DNA from: Clavelina lepadiformis
Lineage: Eukaryota > Chordata > Ascidiacea > Aplousobranchia > Clavelinidae
Assembly: GCF_947623445.1 (NCBI RefSeq)
Contig: NC_135247.1
Span: 4,714,501-4,778,500, forward strand
Reading direction: 5' to 3'
Length of the DNA: 64,000 nt
A model generated the notes under the pieces. The model was given only the letters and a program-made list of their open reading frames with translations, was not told where the DNA came from and did no database searches. Each line of letters opens with the position of its first letter. Positions within the stretch are counted from its first letter, which is position 1. A program made the translations under genes and the position numbers. Shown here in pieces: positions 38,263-50,075 of this stretch.

Positions 38263-41200
38263 ATGGCTGAAAGAAGAATTAGCAGCAAATACCCAGAAAC
38301 AGATGAAAACTCACCATTGTTAAATTCAGATCAAAACAGTATCGAGGTACATGGACAAAGGTATGAGCATAAACATTAAGCTAAGCATGCTAGTTAAAAT
38401 CCAACTACATGACTACTTTACTACCTATATAGTATTTACATTTTGTAAATACTAGAGGGTAATATAATTAATTCGCTTGCAAAAATATTATGGTTTATAT
38501 TGTGATAATCTTATAACAATGTAATGAGCTTACATGTATTACTAAATAAATTTCTGTAAGGATGCTTGCTTGGGTCTAGTATACAAGTGCGCAACCAGAT
38601 GAGATCACAGTTTGAGTAGCTGAGGTCTAGTATACAAAGGCATCTTGTGGTTGTGCACTTGTATACTAGACCCACTTGCACTGCATAACATTGCTTAATA
38701 TTACTACACACAAAACAAAGTTCAAGTAAGTACATAGCATATAACTACGCTACGCATAATGCCGTCAGTAATAGTGTGGCAAAATTTTTTACCTAATTCT
38801 GTCATGACAAAGTTAAAATTTTCTGATAATATTTTGAACGATACGGTACCAACCAACGATACTACCTTGTGATAATTAACAACCCTAATTTCAAAAGTTA
38901 AACATGAAAAAAGGGTTGAAAAGTAGCATCAATAAATGATCAAGTTGTAGTAGAGTTTTGCCTGAGCTTGAATGCTGAAAAGAAAAATGCTTTTTATAAC
39001 CCATTACCTGTCTTCTTTCTACAAAGCTTGCTAAAGCTGCTTACATAGTTCATCATTTTCTGCTAACTATTTGGCTGTATCCGCAAGGTTTCCTAGTTAC
39101 CCTTTTAAAAGTAGTTAAATAACATTGTATTTCATATTCTTTGTAAAACAAAGCCTGTTGTTATTGCTAGCTTTTGTTACATTTCCTTAATAATGTTTTA
39201 CTCTCTTACAGAGAACGCCATTCTGTTTTATTCATATCAGCTGCCATAATGTTATGTGGTGCAATTTGTACCGGAATAATGTTGGGATTGTCATCACCAC
39301 TTATCCCAAGCATGCAAAAGGATACCCGCCCCAATGCTGTTCCCGTAGGCAAGGATGAAGCATCGTGGATAGGTGTAAGTTAATATTTGCATTTAATATT
39401 AGCCAACAGATATATATATATATACATACCAAACGTCAATGTTTGGCTGTGTAATATTGTCAATGAATTCAACTCTAAAAGAAAGTGATGCTTGCTTTCT
39501 ACATCTCTGTTGCATAATTTGACTTATTTTTTTCAGTCGTTAGTGACGCTAGGAGGTGTGGTAGGTGGTTTAGTTGCTGGGTTGGTCATGCAGTCTGTTG
39601 GAAGAAAGTTCACAGCTATTTTATCTGCCATCCCATATGTTGGTGGACTATTGGTACGCTTTGAAAATTTACTTTAAATTTCACTTTATTTTCCCTGTGG
39701 CCTAACTTCATATCACGATTAAATACTATACCATTGTCATAACTTCAGATAAAAATTTCAAAAGTGACTCGACCAACCTTTAACACAGCTTTGTTTTATA
39801 ATTGTTAGACTATTTAAAAGTTATTTAAAGAGATTAAAAACATAAATTATAATACATACATATATATAGCAAGATAGTTTGCAAGTGTGGTGATGCCTGC
39901 TGAGCCATTCATCTTTTTTTTTGAAAGTTTGTTGTGTGTAAGCAATTAATTGCAATGAACTTAGGATGCTGACTGTGGGTGATGTCTTTGTTCATTCGCT
40001 TGACTGTTAAAACTTGTTGATCAAATGTCAGTTAGCAATTTAGCTTGCATTGTGTTTGCAAAAGAAATGGACTATGACCTGTGTATGATGAAAGGACCTT
40101 TAATTTTTGACAATGAACACATTTGGTTGGCTTGTGCTGTGTGACATGTCATGTGATTGTTTGCAGGCAACACGTTTAATGTTGTTATTGTGCATATGAT
40201 GCTGATTTTAGCTAAAAAAGTTACCAACAAAATTTTTATTTTGAACTTTTTTAGCAATTTGGGTTCTGAAAATTTACAAAAAATTTTGCTTATAAGCAAA
40301 TCTGCATCAAAATTTTTTACTGCTTTCAATGTAGGTTAAGTTTGGTGTTTGACTGCAACATTTTACAATAGAATTGTAAATATGCCAGATTGCCAGTAGC
40401 AGTTTTGCTGCTGTAGTCAAATTTTCAAGTCAAAAAAGGTTGCTGTAAATATGCCGCTACAACTTAACAACTCACAAGTCCTCCTATAGTGTATATCTTA
40501 CCAAACTTTCTTGAATGCGTAGATAAGTACTTGAATTACCTGATAAAGAGAAATCAGAACCTCCAACAATGATTAAGCAATGACAAATTTATGTTCTATA
40601 TTGTTTTGCAAAATCATGCAGATGACCATCAGTACTGCTTCCCGTCAGCAATACGATGTCTTTTTTTAATTTAAATATTATATAATGGCCATCTGATCTT
40701 TGCAGATCTACATTTTCTTCAACAAACCTGTACTGTTTTTTTTTTCAATTTTGATTTAAGCACATTCTCAGAAATAGTGGCAAAATGATCAGTAAGTTGT
40801 AACAATTGTTTTACTTACCCGCTGAAGTACTTATTTTCAGCTGATTTCCTACGCATGTAATATATGGATGGTTTACATAGGACGTGTCATCACTGGAATT
40901 GGAGTTGCTTTCACAAGCTTAGTGGTACCAGTAAGTGTATCTGTTCAAGACTAAGGCAGTATTTTCCACCAGCGTACATTAATTACATACTGGCATTGCA
41001 ACATACCAGTAATTATGCTCTTCTTTACTCACAGACATATGTGGGTGAGATTTCAACGCAACGGTATCGGGGGCTTCTTGGTGCTGGAAACCAACTCTCA
41101 ATTGTTATCGGAATTTTTATCATTTATGCAATAGTTAAGTTGACCTTTCACTGCAAGTGTTGTAGCTTGAACAGTATTAGAATATGGCAATGGAGAAAAG

Positions 41201-43317
41201 GATGAAGTTTTGTATGATTTAATGTATTTCATGTAGACTCACTTTATGATATTTCATAAACCTTTTTCTTCTTTGTATTTATTACACATCATTATACTGA
41301 TATTATTATACCAGGACGTTGATCACCAGACTCACCCTTTCCTGTAGGGAGATCCTGCATTCCACAATTTTATTGCACTTAATTATTTCATATTATTTAC
41401 CAATATTTTACTGTTGCAGGTGGTGCCCTAGATTGGAGGTGGCTTGCTTTGACTTCTGCTGCAGTGCCGACATTGTACTGTATTTTATGTCTGTTCATAC
41501 CAGAAACACCGAGGCACTTGTACATGAAGAACAAGCGGCGAGAATCTCAAAGTGTTCTGCAATACATCAGGCAAACGGTTCGTTTGATATATGCTATGGA
41601 TAACTTTTGGTGAATGAACGGATAACAAACAATGACTTGTTATATTTTTATTTCTTTGCTAATCATTGTGCTTTATGATATCTCCTTAGGCTGATGTGGA
41701 CGCTGAAATAGATGAAATGCACGACAGCATAACAATGTACAGCACTGAAGCAACTTGGAAAGATATCATTTTTACCTCTGCCATACGCAAGCCACTGCTT
41801 CTGTCAGCTGCAAGCATGTTTTTACAACAATTTAGTGGAATCAATTGTGTTATGTTTTACTCAAAGAATATCTTCAAGGTTAGACCTTTTTTATGTTTCA
41901 AAGTGAAGAAAAGTGAACGTTCAAGAATTGCATGTTGACAATATTTCATTATATCATGCTAGTCGTATTGCCTCTGAAGTGTGAACGTGGCTAAGTTGCA
42001 AACAGAATCATAAAACTATGCTCTTTCAAAGGATGCTGGGTTTGAGACTGATGCCAAGCAACAAATGGGCCTTTTACTTGTGGCTGGAATTCAAATTATC
42101 TTTACGTTTATTTCATGCTTGCTAATAGATAAAACAGGTGACAATGTCTTCAAATTGGAACTTTTGTTGCTTCTTATAAATATATATTTCTTATACATTT
42201 TTAATTTACAAATTTTGCCATCTGCAACAGGTCGCAAAGTTTTATTGATCATCAGCACAACTGTCATGTGTCTTAGTATGATAACGTTTGGAGTGTATTT
42301 TCAGCTAACAGGTATGGCCAGTATTTTTAAGGTGTTATGAGAAACCGAAATGATCTGATAAATTTCACCAATGGTCCGTCAAAATTTGTACTTCGACAAA
42401 GTCAGCAGAAAGTTTACATATTGTATAACATAATCTGTTAAAATCTTTTAGTGGTTATCCAATCAAACCTGGTTATGGGAATACCATTTTATTTTCTAAA
42501 AAATTCAATAAAGTAAGCAGATGTTTTTTATAAAAAAGAAAGGAACAAAAAAATGAAGTTTCATGAAACATCATTTATGTCAATTAATTAAGATCATTGG
42601 TAAGAAGTTGTAAAGTATTTTGACTTCCTTCTTGAATATAGACGGCAACGATTCACACAATCTGACATGGCTTGCATTGGCGAGTTTGATGGTGTACATG
42701 GCTGCATTTTCAATCGGCCTTGGACCCATACCATGGATATTGATGGTAGAACTAATACCGCTTCGAGCAAAAGGAAAATGCGGTGGTATTGTCACCACTA
42801 TCAACTTGCTGTCAGCTTTTATAATTACAAAGGAATTCAAAGATTTGACGGTAACTAGGAAGTTTGTTTAGGAATTATGATCGCCTGACTTGTGTTTTCG
42901 TGAATTCACAAAATAATCTGGTTAATAAATTTGGTTGGATTAAGGTCTTTAGACTACCCCATGTTAAAAACTAAAAACTAGAATCGTCTTAAATCTAAAA
43001 AGTCGGCATGAATATCATATGAATGACTTTTTGTCGCTGATGCTGTACCTAAATGCAAGTGACATGGATCTTTGGTTATTGTTTGCCCAAATTTGTTTAC
43101 TTCAAGGTGATGTTCATATTTTAAGGTACACATCACTAATCAAGGAACTTATTGGTTTTTTGCTGGAATATCTTTCCTGGCTCTTTTATTTACAATTTTT
43201 TTAATTCCGGAAACAAAAGATAGAAGTTTGGAGGACATTGAGCGATCTTTTCATAGTCAGTATGAATCTATCAGCTCATACAAAGCAGATGATGAAAATC
43301 CTCACCCATCTGCATAG
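38263..43317 (+). CDS. SLC2A8 (GLUT8)-like facilitative sugar transporter, 11 exons
   Basis: A major-facilitator sugar porter of about 500 aa. Exons: 38263-38360, 39212-39374, 39537-39653, 40841-40930, 41035-41133, 41420-41577, 41690-41878, 42032-42137, 42231-42311, 42642-42850, 43126-43317. ATG has A at -3 and G at +4. The N-terminus carries ENSPLL, an acidic dileucine [DE]xxxL[LI] signal like that retaining GLUT8 in endosomes and lysosomes, so an intracellular membrane site is likely. In order: LGLSSPLIPSMQ (TM1), DEASWIG, VGRK loop, GRVITGIGVAF, EISTQRYRGLLGA, DWRWLAL, PETPRHLY, QQFSGIN (TM7), DKTGRK, GPIPWILMVELIPLRAKG (TM10) and terminal PETKDRSLEDIE. Class III (GLUT8/GLUT6-like) is the best fit. 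It should passively move hexoses. Intron 5 is odd: GT-AG boundaries lose the frame by one base. Intron 1 contains a foldback repeat. A distant AATAAA lies at 44,291. Confidence 0.94.
38571..38674. repeat. Foldback (inverted-repeat) element in intron 1
   Basis: Arms of about 27 bases, TGGGTCTAGTATACAAGTGC followed by GCAACCA, face each other around a loop of about 50 bases with one mismatch. A third, partial direct copy (GGTCTAGTATACAAAGG) lies inside. It could form a strong hairpin in the pre-mRNA of the sugar-transporter gene, and is probably a small MITE. Confidence 0.8.
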
Positions 43318-45229
43318 GATGTTACTTTAGAAAATATTGTTTTTGCATTGTGCAATATTTACTTTTTTGATGTAACAACCAATACCTTTTTTCGATGCAA
43401 TTTTTCTGTTTAATTATTTCTATATTCTCGTTGTCAGTGTTACTGTTCGCTGGTATTAATCACAAAACTATCCTACTGCTGCTATAACGTAACAGCCATG
43501 GTGTTTGAAAGAAGCGGTCAATTCAACTCAATTGAACAAAACTCAATTTCTGCATTAATTAATTCTTTTAAATTTTGTTAGTTTTGAATGATATGAGGGT
43601 TTTGACTACGTATTTCTGCTTCTGCAATTATTACGAACTGTAAAACATCTGAAAATTACTGTTTGCGTCTTATTCCTTACCTAGTATTTTGCAATTAATC
43701 CCTGTGCTTCACCCTTAAACACTTAAATTTTTTTCCTTAATTTTACCATTATATTGCAGTACTGTAATGCTTTTTAAAGTGATTTGCCACAAAATATATG
43801 CAGCATGGTAAACGTAGGCTATGCCTACGCTTACATAGCTAAACCGTGAGCTTTAAATAACATGTTTTATAACAAAGTGTCAATCCAAATCGCTGAAAAA
43901 TGCATGATTGAATTTATTAATAATAATTGTGAAAATTCTAGTGATAATGTGTAGTAAGTGTTTTCAAAACATTAATCGGATAAACAAGCTGTAAAACAAC
44001 TTTAATTTTTAAAGAGAGTTATGATTGTTTTTGTCGGTTAAGCTTTTGAGACATAAAAGTGCCTAAACGAACTAGGATTTACCGCTAACAATTGCATATT
44101 GTTCTCACTAATTACACGTAAAGTAAAAATATTGCGCTAATATTCACGAAGAATTTTTGATTTTAGTCTTTCCAGTGTTGGTTGCATTTCAGTTATATTT
44201 TTATCGCGTACCTCGTTTTGACTATGATGTGATTTGTTGCAGGATAATCCTGTCTATGTAATTACCTCTTACCTTATATTTTAAGCTGTAAATAAAATTT
44301 TAAATCCAATACACGACAGCGATTTTTAGTCTTTTACAATTTTTTTTTGTTATGAATACAACGTTATAAATAAAAATTTACAAGGAATAGTTAACGCTGT
44401 CATTCACTGTAACTATCCTCCAATGTTGTCGGACTTGCAATTTTTAAGAAGTTAGCAAAGATTCAAATTGCAGCCATACGTTGAAGCCGCATGACCGAAT
44501 TTATTTACTCTGCAAAGCTTTGTAGGAGCCGTATATGCTGAAATTTTGCGATTTCCATGATTTTGTTGGACGTTAAAAATAAAAAAAATGTAATAGACCA
44601 ATTTGGCCAGTGTTGTTTTTCAGTACGGGGATTACCCTAGCAAATGGCGCGTTGAAAACTTCCAGGTCGCATGTTTAGGTTAAAAACTTATAAATAACCT
44701 AAATCGTAGGTGAAAAGTGATAAAATTTGAATTTTTTGGCCCAAAATTGCAATCTTGATTTTAACATTCTATTGCAAGAATTAGAGATATGTGATTTAAT
44801 TAGGGTTTCATGAAATAATAGCCTAAGGCATAATAAAGTAACACGCAAAATTTCAGCGAGCCACATGCGGAATTTTTTGATTAATTGCATCTTTAGTAAT
44901 TTCTTTTTATAATAAAATAAACCAAGAAATTAGACTTTTTACAAGCATTTACTGGGCCTTAAAGTGCCGTTTTTAGTTTTTCGTGCACTTCAATGTACGT
45001 GTAGCAAAAAATCACTAGCGTCTCGTGTGACGCTAGTTCAACGTAGATCTGGTTGTTATTTCGGATGAAGGTCTTACGAGTTCTGAATGTGTATGAGCAG
45101 TGATTACTGATCTGCTCTCGTTTTAATCTTTTTGTTCTTAATATTCTACGATTTTATATAAATTTGTGCTGAGTTGTCAACTCGGGTCTCTGACAGCCCG
45201 TTATCAGAGAACCAATTCAGTAGAAACCG
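43318..45229. other. 3' flank of the sugar-transporter gene; no further gene recognised
   Basis: It contains the presumed 3' UTR. AATAAA at 44,291-44,296, about 975 bases past the stop, is the first clean polyadenylation hexamer I noticed. A 9-bp-stem inverted repeat (ACTAGCGTC/GACGCTAGT) lies at 45,014-45,037, close to the 5' side of the retrotransposon remnant. Confidence 0.45.
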
Positions 45230-46990
45230 TCACAAACTGGCGAGCACAGCAGGACTCTGATTGCCAGGATTGTTGACACAAGAGTGACGACCAATTATTT
45301 TGTCTATTCCATATTGTTCAAATTCTTTCGAAGATGAACGTCGTTTATGCACCGCCGACGTATAAGATTGGCACGGATTTTTATTGTTTGATTAACACAT
45401 TTGATTCGTACTATGCCAGTGTAGAAACTTTCGAAGACACCAAGAAGCGTTCACTAATTTGCAGCGTACCTGTTACCTTGACGTTCGACATGACAGATGG
45501 GAGAATTTTTTTGCATGATATGTCATACGAAGACATAAAAGCTAGGGCCAAGGAAGTGGCTGTGAGTTCATTCACTCGAGATTTTGTTCGTCAACGATTA
45601 TTTAAGCGAGTGCAAGCGCTGGAAAACATTTTCAGAATTTCGTCACCGCCCTTTCTGCCTCCAACCTACCCAGATGATACTGATCAGTGATCACAGTCTG
45701 CGTCAAGAAATTTTATGCAATACCGTGTTAGGGGCCTTACTAACCGATTTGCTGCTTCTGAGATACAAAAAGAAGATCGCTAGAAAGCTATAACAGATTG
45801 TTTCGTGACGCAGCAAAGCCCTTGCTTTCTGCCAAAGGCTTCTACGAGGAACCAATTAACGTTTCCACTGATTTTCTGCAAAGGGAGGCTTCAGTGCGCC
45901 CAAAACAAACCATGTTGTCGAAGCTGGAAGGGGATGATGACTAACCTTCAAGCTGAAGTTCGCGAACTTTGTGAGGAATTAAACTCTATCAAGGAAGGTA
46001 CCGTTCACAGAGTGGTACATTGTTATGCGTGTGGGAAAGAGACTATATCGCGCATTATTGTGACAATCACCGCCCGCGAAAAGCTTACGGGCGGGTTATT
46101 GAGCATTTGCAGAAGCTGAGCCTCGTTTGCGATCGACTGATTGCCAGTAGGTTAAAACTCAAGCCATCAAAGTGTCACTGCTAAAGAAGCCGGTCCGTTT
46201 GTTGAGTCATGTCGTGTCGAAGGAAGATATCCGCTGCGATCTCCAACAAGCTATTAAAGAGTGCCCAACCCAAAAAAGTAAGTAAAAGATGTGAGACACT
46301 TTCTGTGTTTGATCATAGTACCGACGTTTTGTGAAAAATTACACCCAGCAGACAGCTGCTCCATTGCACACGTTAACCCAAAAGAATATGCGTACCTTTG
46401 AATGAGATAGTAATTATAACTTAGTAAAACTTTTGCTCAAATTAAGGCTGCGTTATAGGTACTGCCGGTTTTGGTCTGCCAGAATTTTGCAAAAACGTTC
46501 ATACTTGATAACGATGTTTCAAATAATGCTGTAGGTTGTGTCTTGTCGCAGCAAGTAAGTAATGCAGAGCATCCTGTCGAGTACGCAAGTCGTTCACTTA
46601 CTACAACTCGAAACGAACTTTTGACAGTGTTGCTTGCCGTGAAATTGTTTAGCTTCTATTTATCACTAATATTAACAGATTTTACTCAAAGCAGATCACG
46701 CATCTCAAAGGTGGTTATGGAATTCCAGAGAAATTTGCGGGCTGTGCGCAAATTTCTAAAGTAAAAGCCATGGGAACGCTGACGCAATGAACGGGACACC
46801 ATACCAGAATGTTAAAGGCTCGGAAGAAACCAGTAAGTTTCTGTTTGGGTCATCTTAAACAATATATTTGGTACAGGTTGTTTGCATTTATGCCACTTGG
46901 CATCGATCTGGTTTGCGCACACCGATCTATCGCGATGACGTCAAATGCGCTTCCAGCCCAGCTTTTTGAAAACGGTTTTGTCAATAAATA
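45230..46990 (+). mobile_element. Ty3/gypsy-like LTR retrotransposon remnant
   Basis: A 118-codon frame (45,334-45,690) resembles a gag N-terminal region (PPTYKIGTDFYCLINTFDSY). Further on, 45,805-46,119 contains a coiled stretch and a zinc-knuckle start (CYACGKE) that is then broken by frameshifts. About 46,130-46,260 retains a reverse-transcriptase scrap (LKLKPSKCH) in a disrupted frame. The 46,471-46,764 frame is an RNase H fragment (FILDNDVSNNAVGCVLSQQ, HPVEYASRSLTTTRNELL). Protease, most of the RT and integrase are missing, so it is dead. I could not find matching LTRs; the outer limits are approximate. Confidence 0.8.
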
Positions 46991-47484
46991 GAAACAAAGA
47001 GAGTTAGAAACGCTTTGTTTGTATTTTCAGCGTATTTTTACATTTCTTAGAAAATACGCTAAAAATAACTTAAGTTGAGCAAATTTTACAAAATTGCACG
47101 ACAAGATGGTTAAAGTTTCAGATCATCAAAAATCTGCAACGAATTTCAGCCTGGCAGTGTCAATGTTAAAGAATTTTACCCACAGAACCACCTAATACGC
47201 TTGCTCCTGTTTGGTGTTATCAAACCAGGAATTAAGTTGACTAACCTAAGCATTGTTGCAAACTGCATCCACTCACAGCTGATATGAGCTCTAGTAACCT
47301 GAAATCCCTATAAACACAAGGTCAAACATAATGGTTAGGCTTGTCTCCTACTCAAATATCAGCTGTAAACGCACTGCACTGAAAGAAAGGAGGATATAAT
47401 CGATTAATTAAGCCATATCGGTGATGCGCGCTGCAGGCAGTTACGTACCTTGCACTTTAATTATTATTAACACCAAAGTTTCTA
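46991..47484. other. No gene recognised
   Basis: Flank between the two transposon remnants, with no recognised features. The last bases before 47,485 are the TA target site of the pogo-like element. Confidence 0.45.
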
Positions 47485-49165
47485 GGGGAGGGTGGGGTAA
47501 AGCGGACCACCTAAGTCTTAATCGTTACAATTCACTGATTTCACCAAAACATTTGACTTGTTTGTTTTGAGAGTTACCTCTAAGGTATTTCACTAATTTT
47601 TGAAGTGCCCTTTTATTGATTGCTTGCTTTCTTACATAAAATTTTTTTGATTTAAAAGCACCTCCAATAGTCTTTACCCCACATGTGTGGGGTAAAGTGG
47701 ACCACCGTAGGTTTTGAGTAAACAAGGCAATTTGTTCCACATCAAGATCAATTTATTTACAAATTGTCATCATAAGCGAAGTAGTTATGAAAGTAATCGC
47801 AGTTCACCATCAATTTTTAAAAACATAATTCACAAATAAAGTTGTCATCTTCTTCATTACATCCAGAGCAGGCTTCATGCGCCCATCGCATGCATGCATT
47901 TGCATTTGCAGCTTGCATGCGCCCATCGCATGCAAGCTGCATCCACCCAAAAGGAGTTCCATCAAGCAATTCTGATTTCATACGCTGTCGTGGAAATATG
48001 AGATAAGGTGGAACGTAACTTCCTCCAGCAGACTTGCAAATCACTGCAGTGCACAAAGTGCCTCTTTCTGCTGAGGTAAAACTTTGTCTGAACTGCTTTT
48101 TCCCCTTCAACGCAAGCACCTTGAATTGCTTTGTCTGAACTGTCGTAATTCCAGTTTCGTCAACGTTGAACACATTATGATGCTTAAAATGATGCAAGTC
48201 CATCACTTCTCCCAGGAGAGCAAAAAACTTGCCGACCCTCACACGATTAAACCCTCTAGCATGAGCAGCAAATGTAGGCTCTGGGGTGCGAAGGCTTAAT
48301 TGTGGATTGCGTTGAAGAAATCCACTTACCCATTCAGCACCAGCAAGTCTCTTTTCCATGTTGAACCTGTGCTTAATATGATTTTTTTCTGCCAATTCAA
48401 ATGCAAGTGATGGCAGGTGTTTCCTAATGACCCCAAAGAATCGCCGCTCAAGTTCGAGCACATGTGCAACTAACTCTTTTTCTTGGGCTTCGAAAAATGT
48501 GGAATGAAACCTTCCAAGTCCCTTTTTGCTCCCAGTAGCATTAATATTATCTCCTTGGACCCTTCTTATGAGTGTCGTTTTGGGAACTCCATACTCTTTG
48601 CTTGCTTTATGGTAGCCCATTCTCTTTTCATTTACTGCCCGAATGGCGATGTAGTCATAGCCTCTTCGCTCTAAGATTGTTGAGTTGATGTCCTTTGGCG
48701 GTTACGAGGCATTTTACAAAACAGGATTACAGGATAAACATAACCTAATTCGGTCATGAAACTATAAACAAGAAAAAGTTAACGACGGGGTAAAGTGGAC
48801 AACCACTTTACCCCCACCCCTTGGTTACTATTATTTTGACTGTTGGCCAAATTTTGGCTAGTCAGTAAGCGGAATGAACCTATGTAATGCGTACGTGATA
48901 CAGTAAAACTCCTTTCTACCATTCAACCAAACTTCTACCTTATGCATGTAAAATAAAATCTAAGTCACAAGACATACCTTTCAATAGATCAGAGAATACA
49001 AAAAACGAATTCCGTGCCTTTTCTTGCCTTCTTTTCCACGTAACCTCGAATAATGGCGTGTGCAACCACGTTATGTCATGCTTCGCTAAACTTAGTGGTA
49101 TCCACGCAGTTAAAAAACTTTATTAAGAAAATAAGAGGAGTGTACCACTTTACCTCACCTTCCCC
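47485..49165 (-). mobile_element. pogo/Tigger-like DNA transposon with TA target duplication, internally deleted
   Basis: The left end GGGGAGGGTGGGGTAAAG and the right end, read in reverse complement, GGGGAAGGTGAGGTAAAG form the terminal inverted repeats. Each is bordered by TA (47,483-47,484 and 49,166-49,167), the target site of Tc1/mariner/pogo elements. The same GGGGTAAAGTGG word recurs inside as two further palindromes: TTTACCCCACA/TGTGGGGTAAA at about 47,676-47,699, and GTAAAGTGG-ACA-ACCACTTTAC near 48,793. It carries a damaged minus-strand transposase. The total of 1,681 bp is short for an autonomous element of this type. Confidence 0.88.
47817..48712 (-). pseudogene. pogo/Tigger-like transposase, broken
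   Basis: The main frame (47,817-48,620, 267 codons) contains a psq-type helix-turn-helix (MGYHKASKEYGVPKTTLIRR), a CENP-B-like second DNA-binding domain (EWVSGFLQRNPQLSLRTPE) and the first catalytic Asp block of the DDE domain (FNVDETGITTVQ, then ERGTLCTAVICKSAGG). After LLDGTPFGW the rest of the catalytic domain is missing. The frame jumps to a C-terminal Cys/His tail (CMRWAHEAC...CELC) like that on many metazoan pogo transposases. A rearranged run of GCATGC/GCAAGC-type words marks the deletion joint at 47,878-47,945. Upstream of 48,620 the natural N-terminus (ATG at 48,712) is interrupted by a TAG and a frameshift. It cannot be active. Confidence 0.88.
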
Positions 49166-49167
49166 TA

Positions 49168-49734
49168 CACTTATTTTTTTCTATATTATGCATATATTTT
49201 CAATTGTATTTCACTAATCGATTTTTGCTAGCTTTAAGTCACATTCAATATTATTGAGTGTGGGCAACATAGGCAAAGCATCCAGCATGCACATGATAAG
49301 TTTGCCGGATAAGCACTTTGATGAAATAATGGTGCTGGAAAACTTTGAATCAGACTAAGAAAAATATACGTCAATCTGTTTATTTATTAAGTAACTTATA
49401 AATTTTTAACATTTATTTCATACATATTTTGGATATTTACTGCAGTTACTTGCCGACTGCTTTTATATATTTTCAAAATTAAAGGCTTGGACCAGTTACT
49501 TGATTGAGACGTCACAACCAGCGCCACTCGAGTTTTGAGCTTTGAAAAAAATAGGTTTTTTTCAGCACTACCATCTATTCGACAGCATTGGCATCTCTCT
49601 CCATACATCACTGTCCAGAGAAATTCCATCTTGCAACGAGCAGCGTTATCACATCTTCCAAAGTTTGTCTTTGGTGTGCATTCTTGCTTTACAAACTGGG
49701 GTTAATCAACAACGCTCTTCCTTAGTGCTATAGC
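49168..49734. other. No gene recognised
   Basis: Short open frames on both strands with no recognised similarity. Confidence 0.4.
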
Positions 49735-50075
49735 CACCAGAAACCGGGCTCTTGCCCGGGATGGGGTTTCTTTTACGGTGGGTTTTCTGTTCCCGTCCAC
49801 TGATGCACAGCATTGAAGCGATTTTCAATCATCTATTATTCTATTGCTTCACACCACCCGCAACTTATGCTTTGTGGATTTAACTAAGCATGGGTTTAGT
49901 AGCTGTGCTAGTTGTTACCAGCAATTATTACCTTAATTATTTTCGAACACGTTTTAAGCCTTTTCGGCTTTGTCACTTTTTCCCGTTCATTGGTGCGTGC
50001 TAGTAGCAACTGGCTTGATTTTTCGTCCCTGCCGCACTTTTGACGAAAATAAAATTATTGATTGATTAATTCTGT
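49735..50075 (+). repeat. Probable retrotransposon 3' tail
   Basis: The sequence around ACCGGGCTCTTGCCCGGGAT, then a pyrimidine-rich stretch, ends in AAAATAAAATTATTGATTGATTAAT. A short (TTGA)n tail after an A-rich run is typical of the 3' ends of some LINEs and SINEs. No open reading frame or 5' boundary could be fixed. Confidence 0.4.

Noticed and set aside
45014-45037. 9-bp inverted repeat as a possible LTR end or regulatory hairpin
   Set aside because: No second copy at the 3' side of the gypsy remnant, so it cannot be tied to an LTR.
49542-49733. 63-codon frame before the retrotransposon-like tail
   Set aside because: No reverse-transcriptase or endonuclease motif; too short to assign to a LINE ORF.
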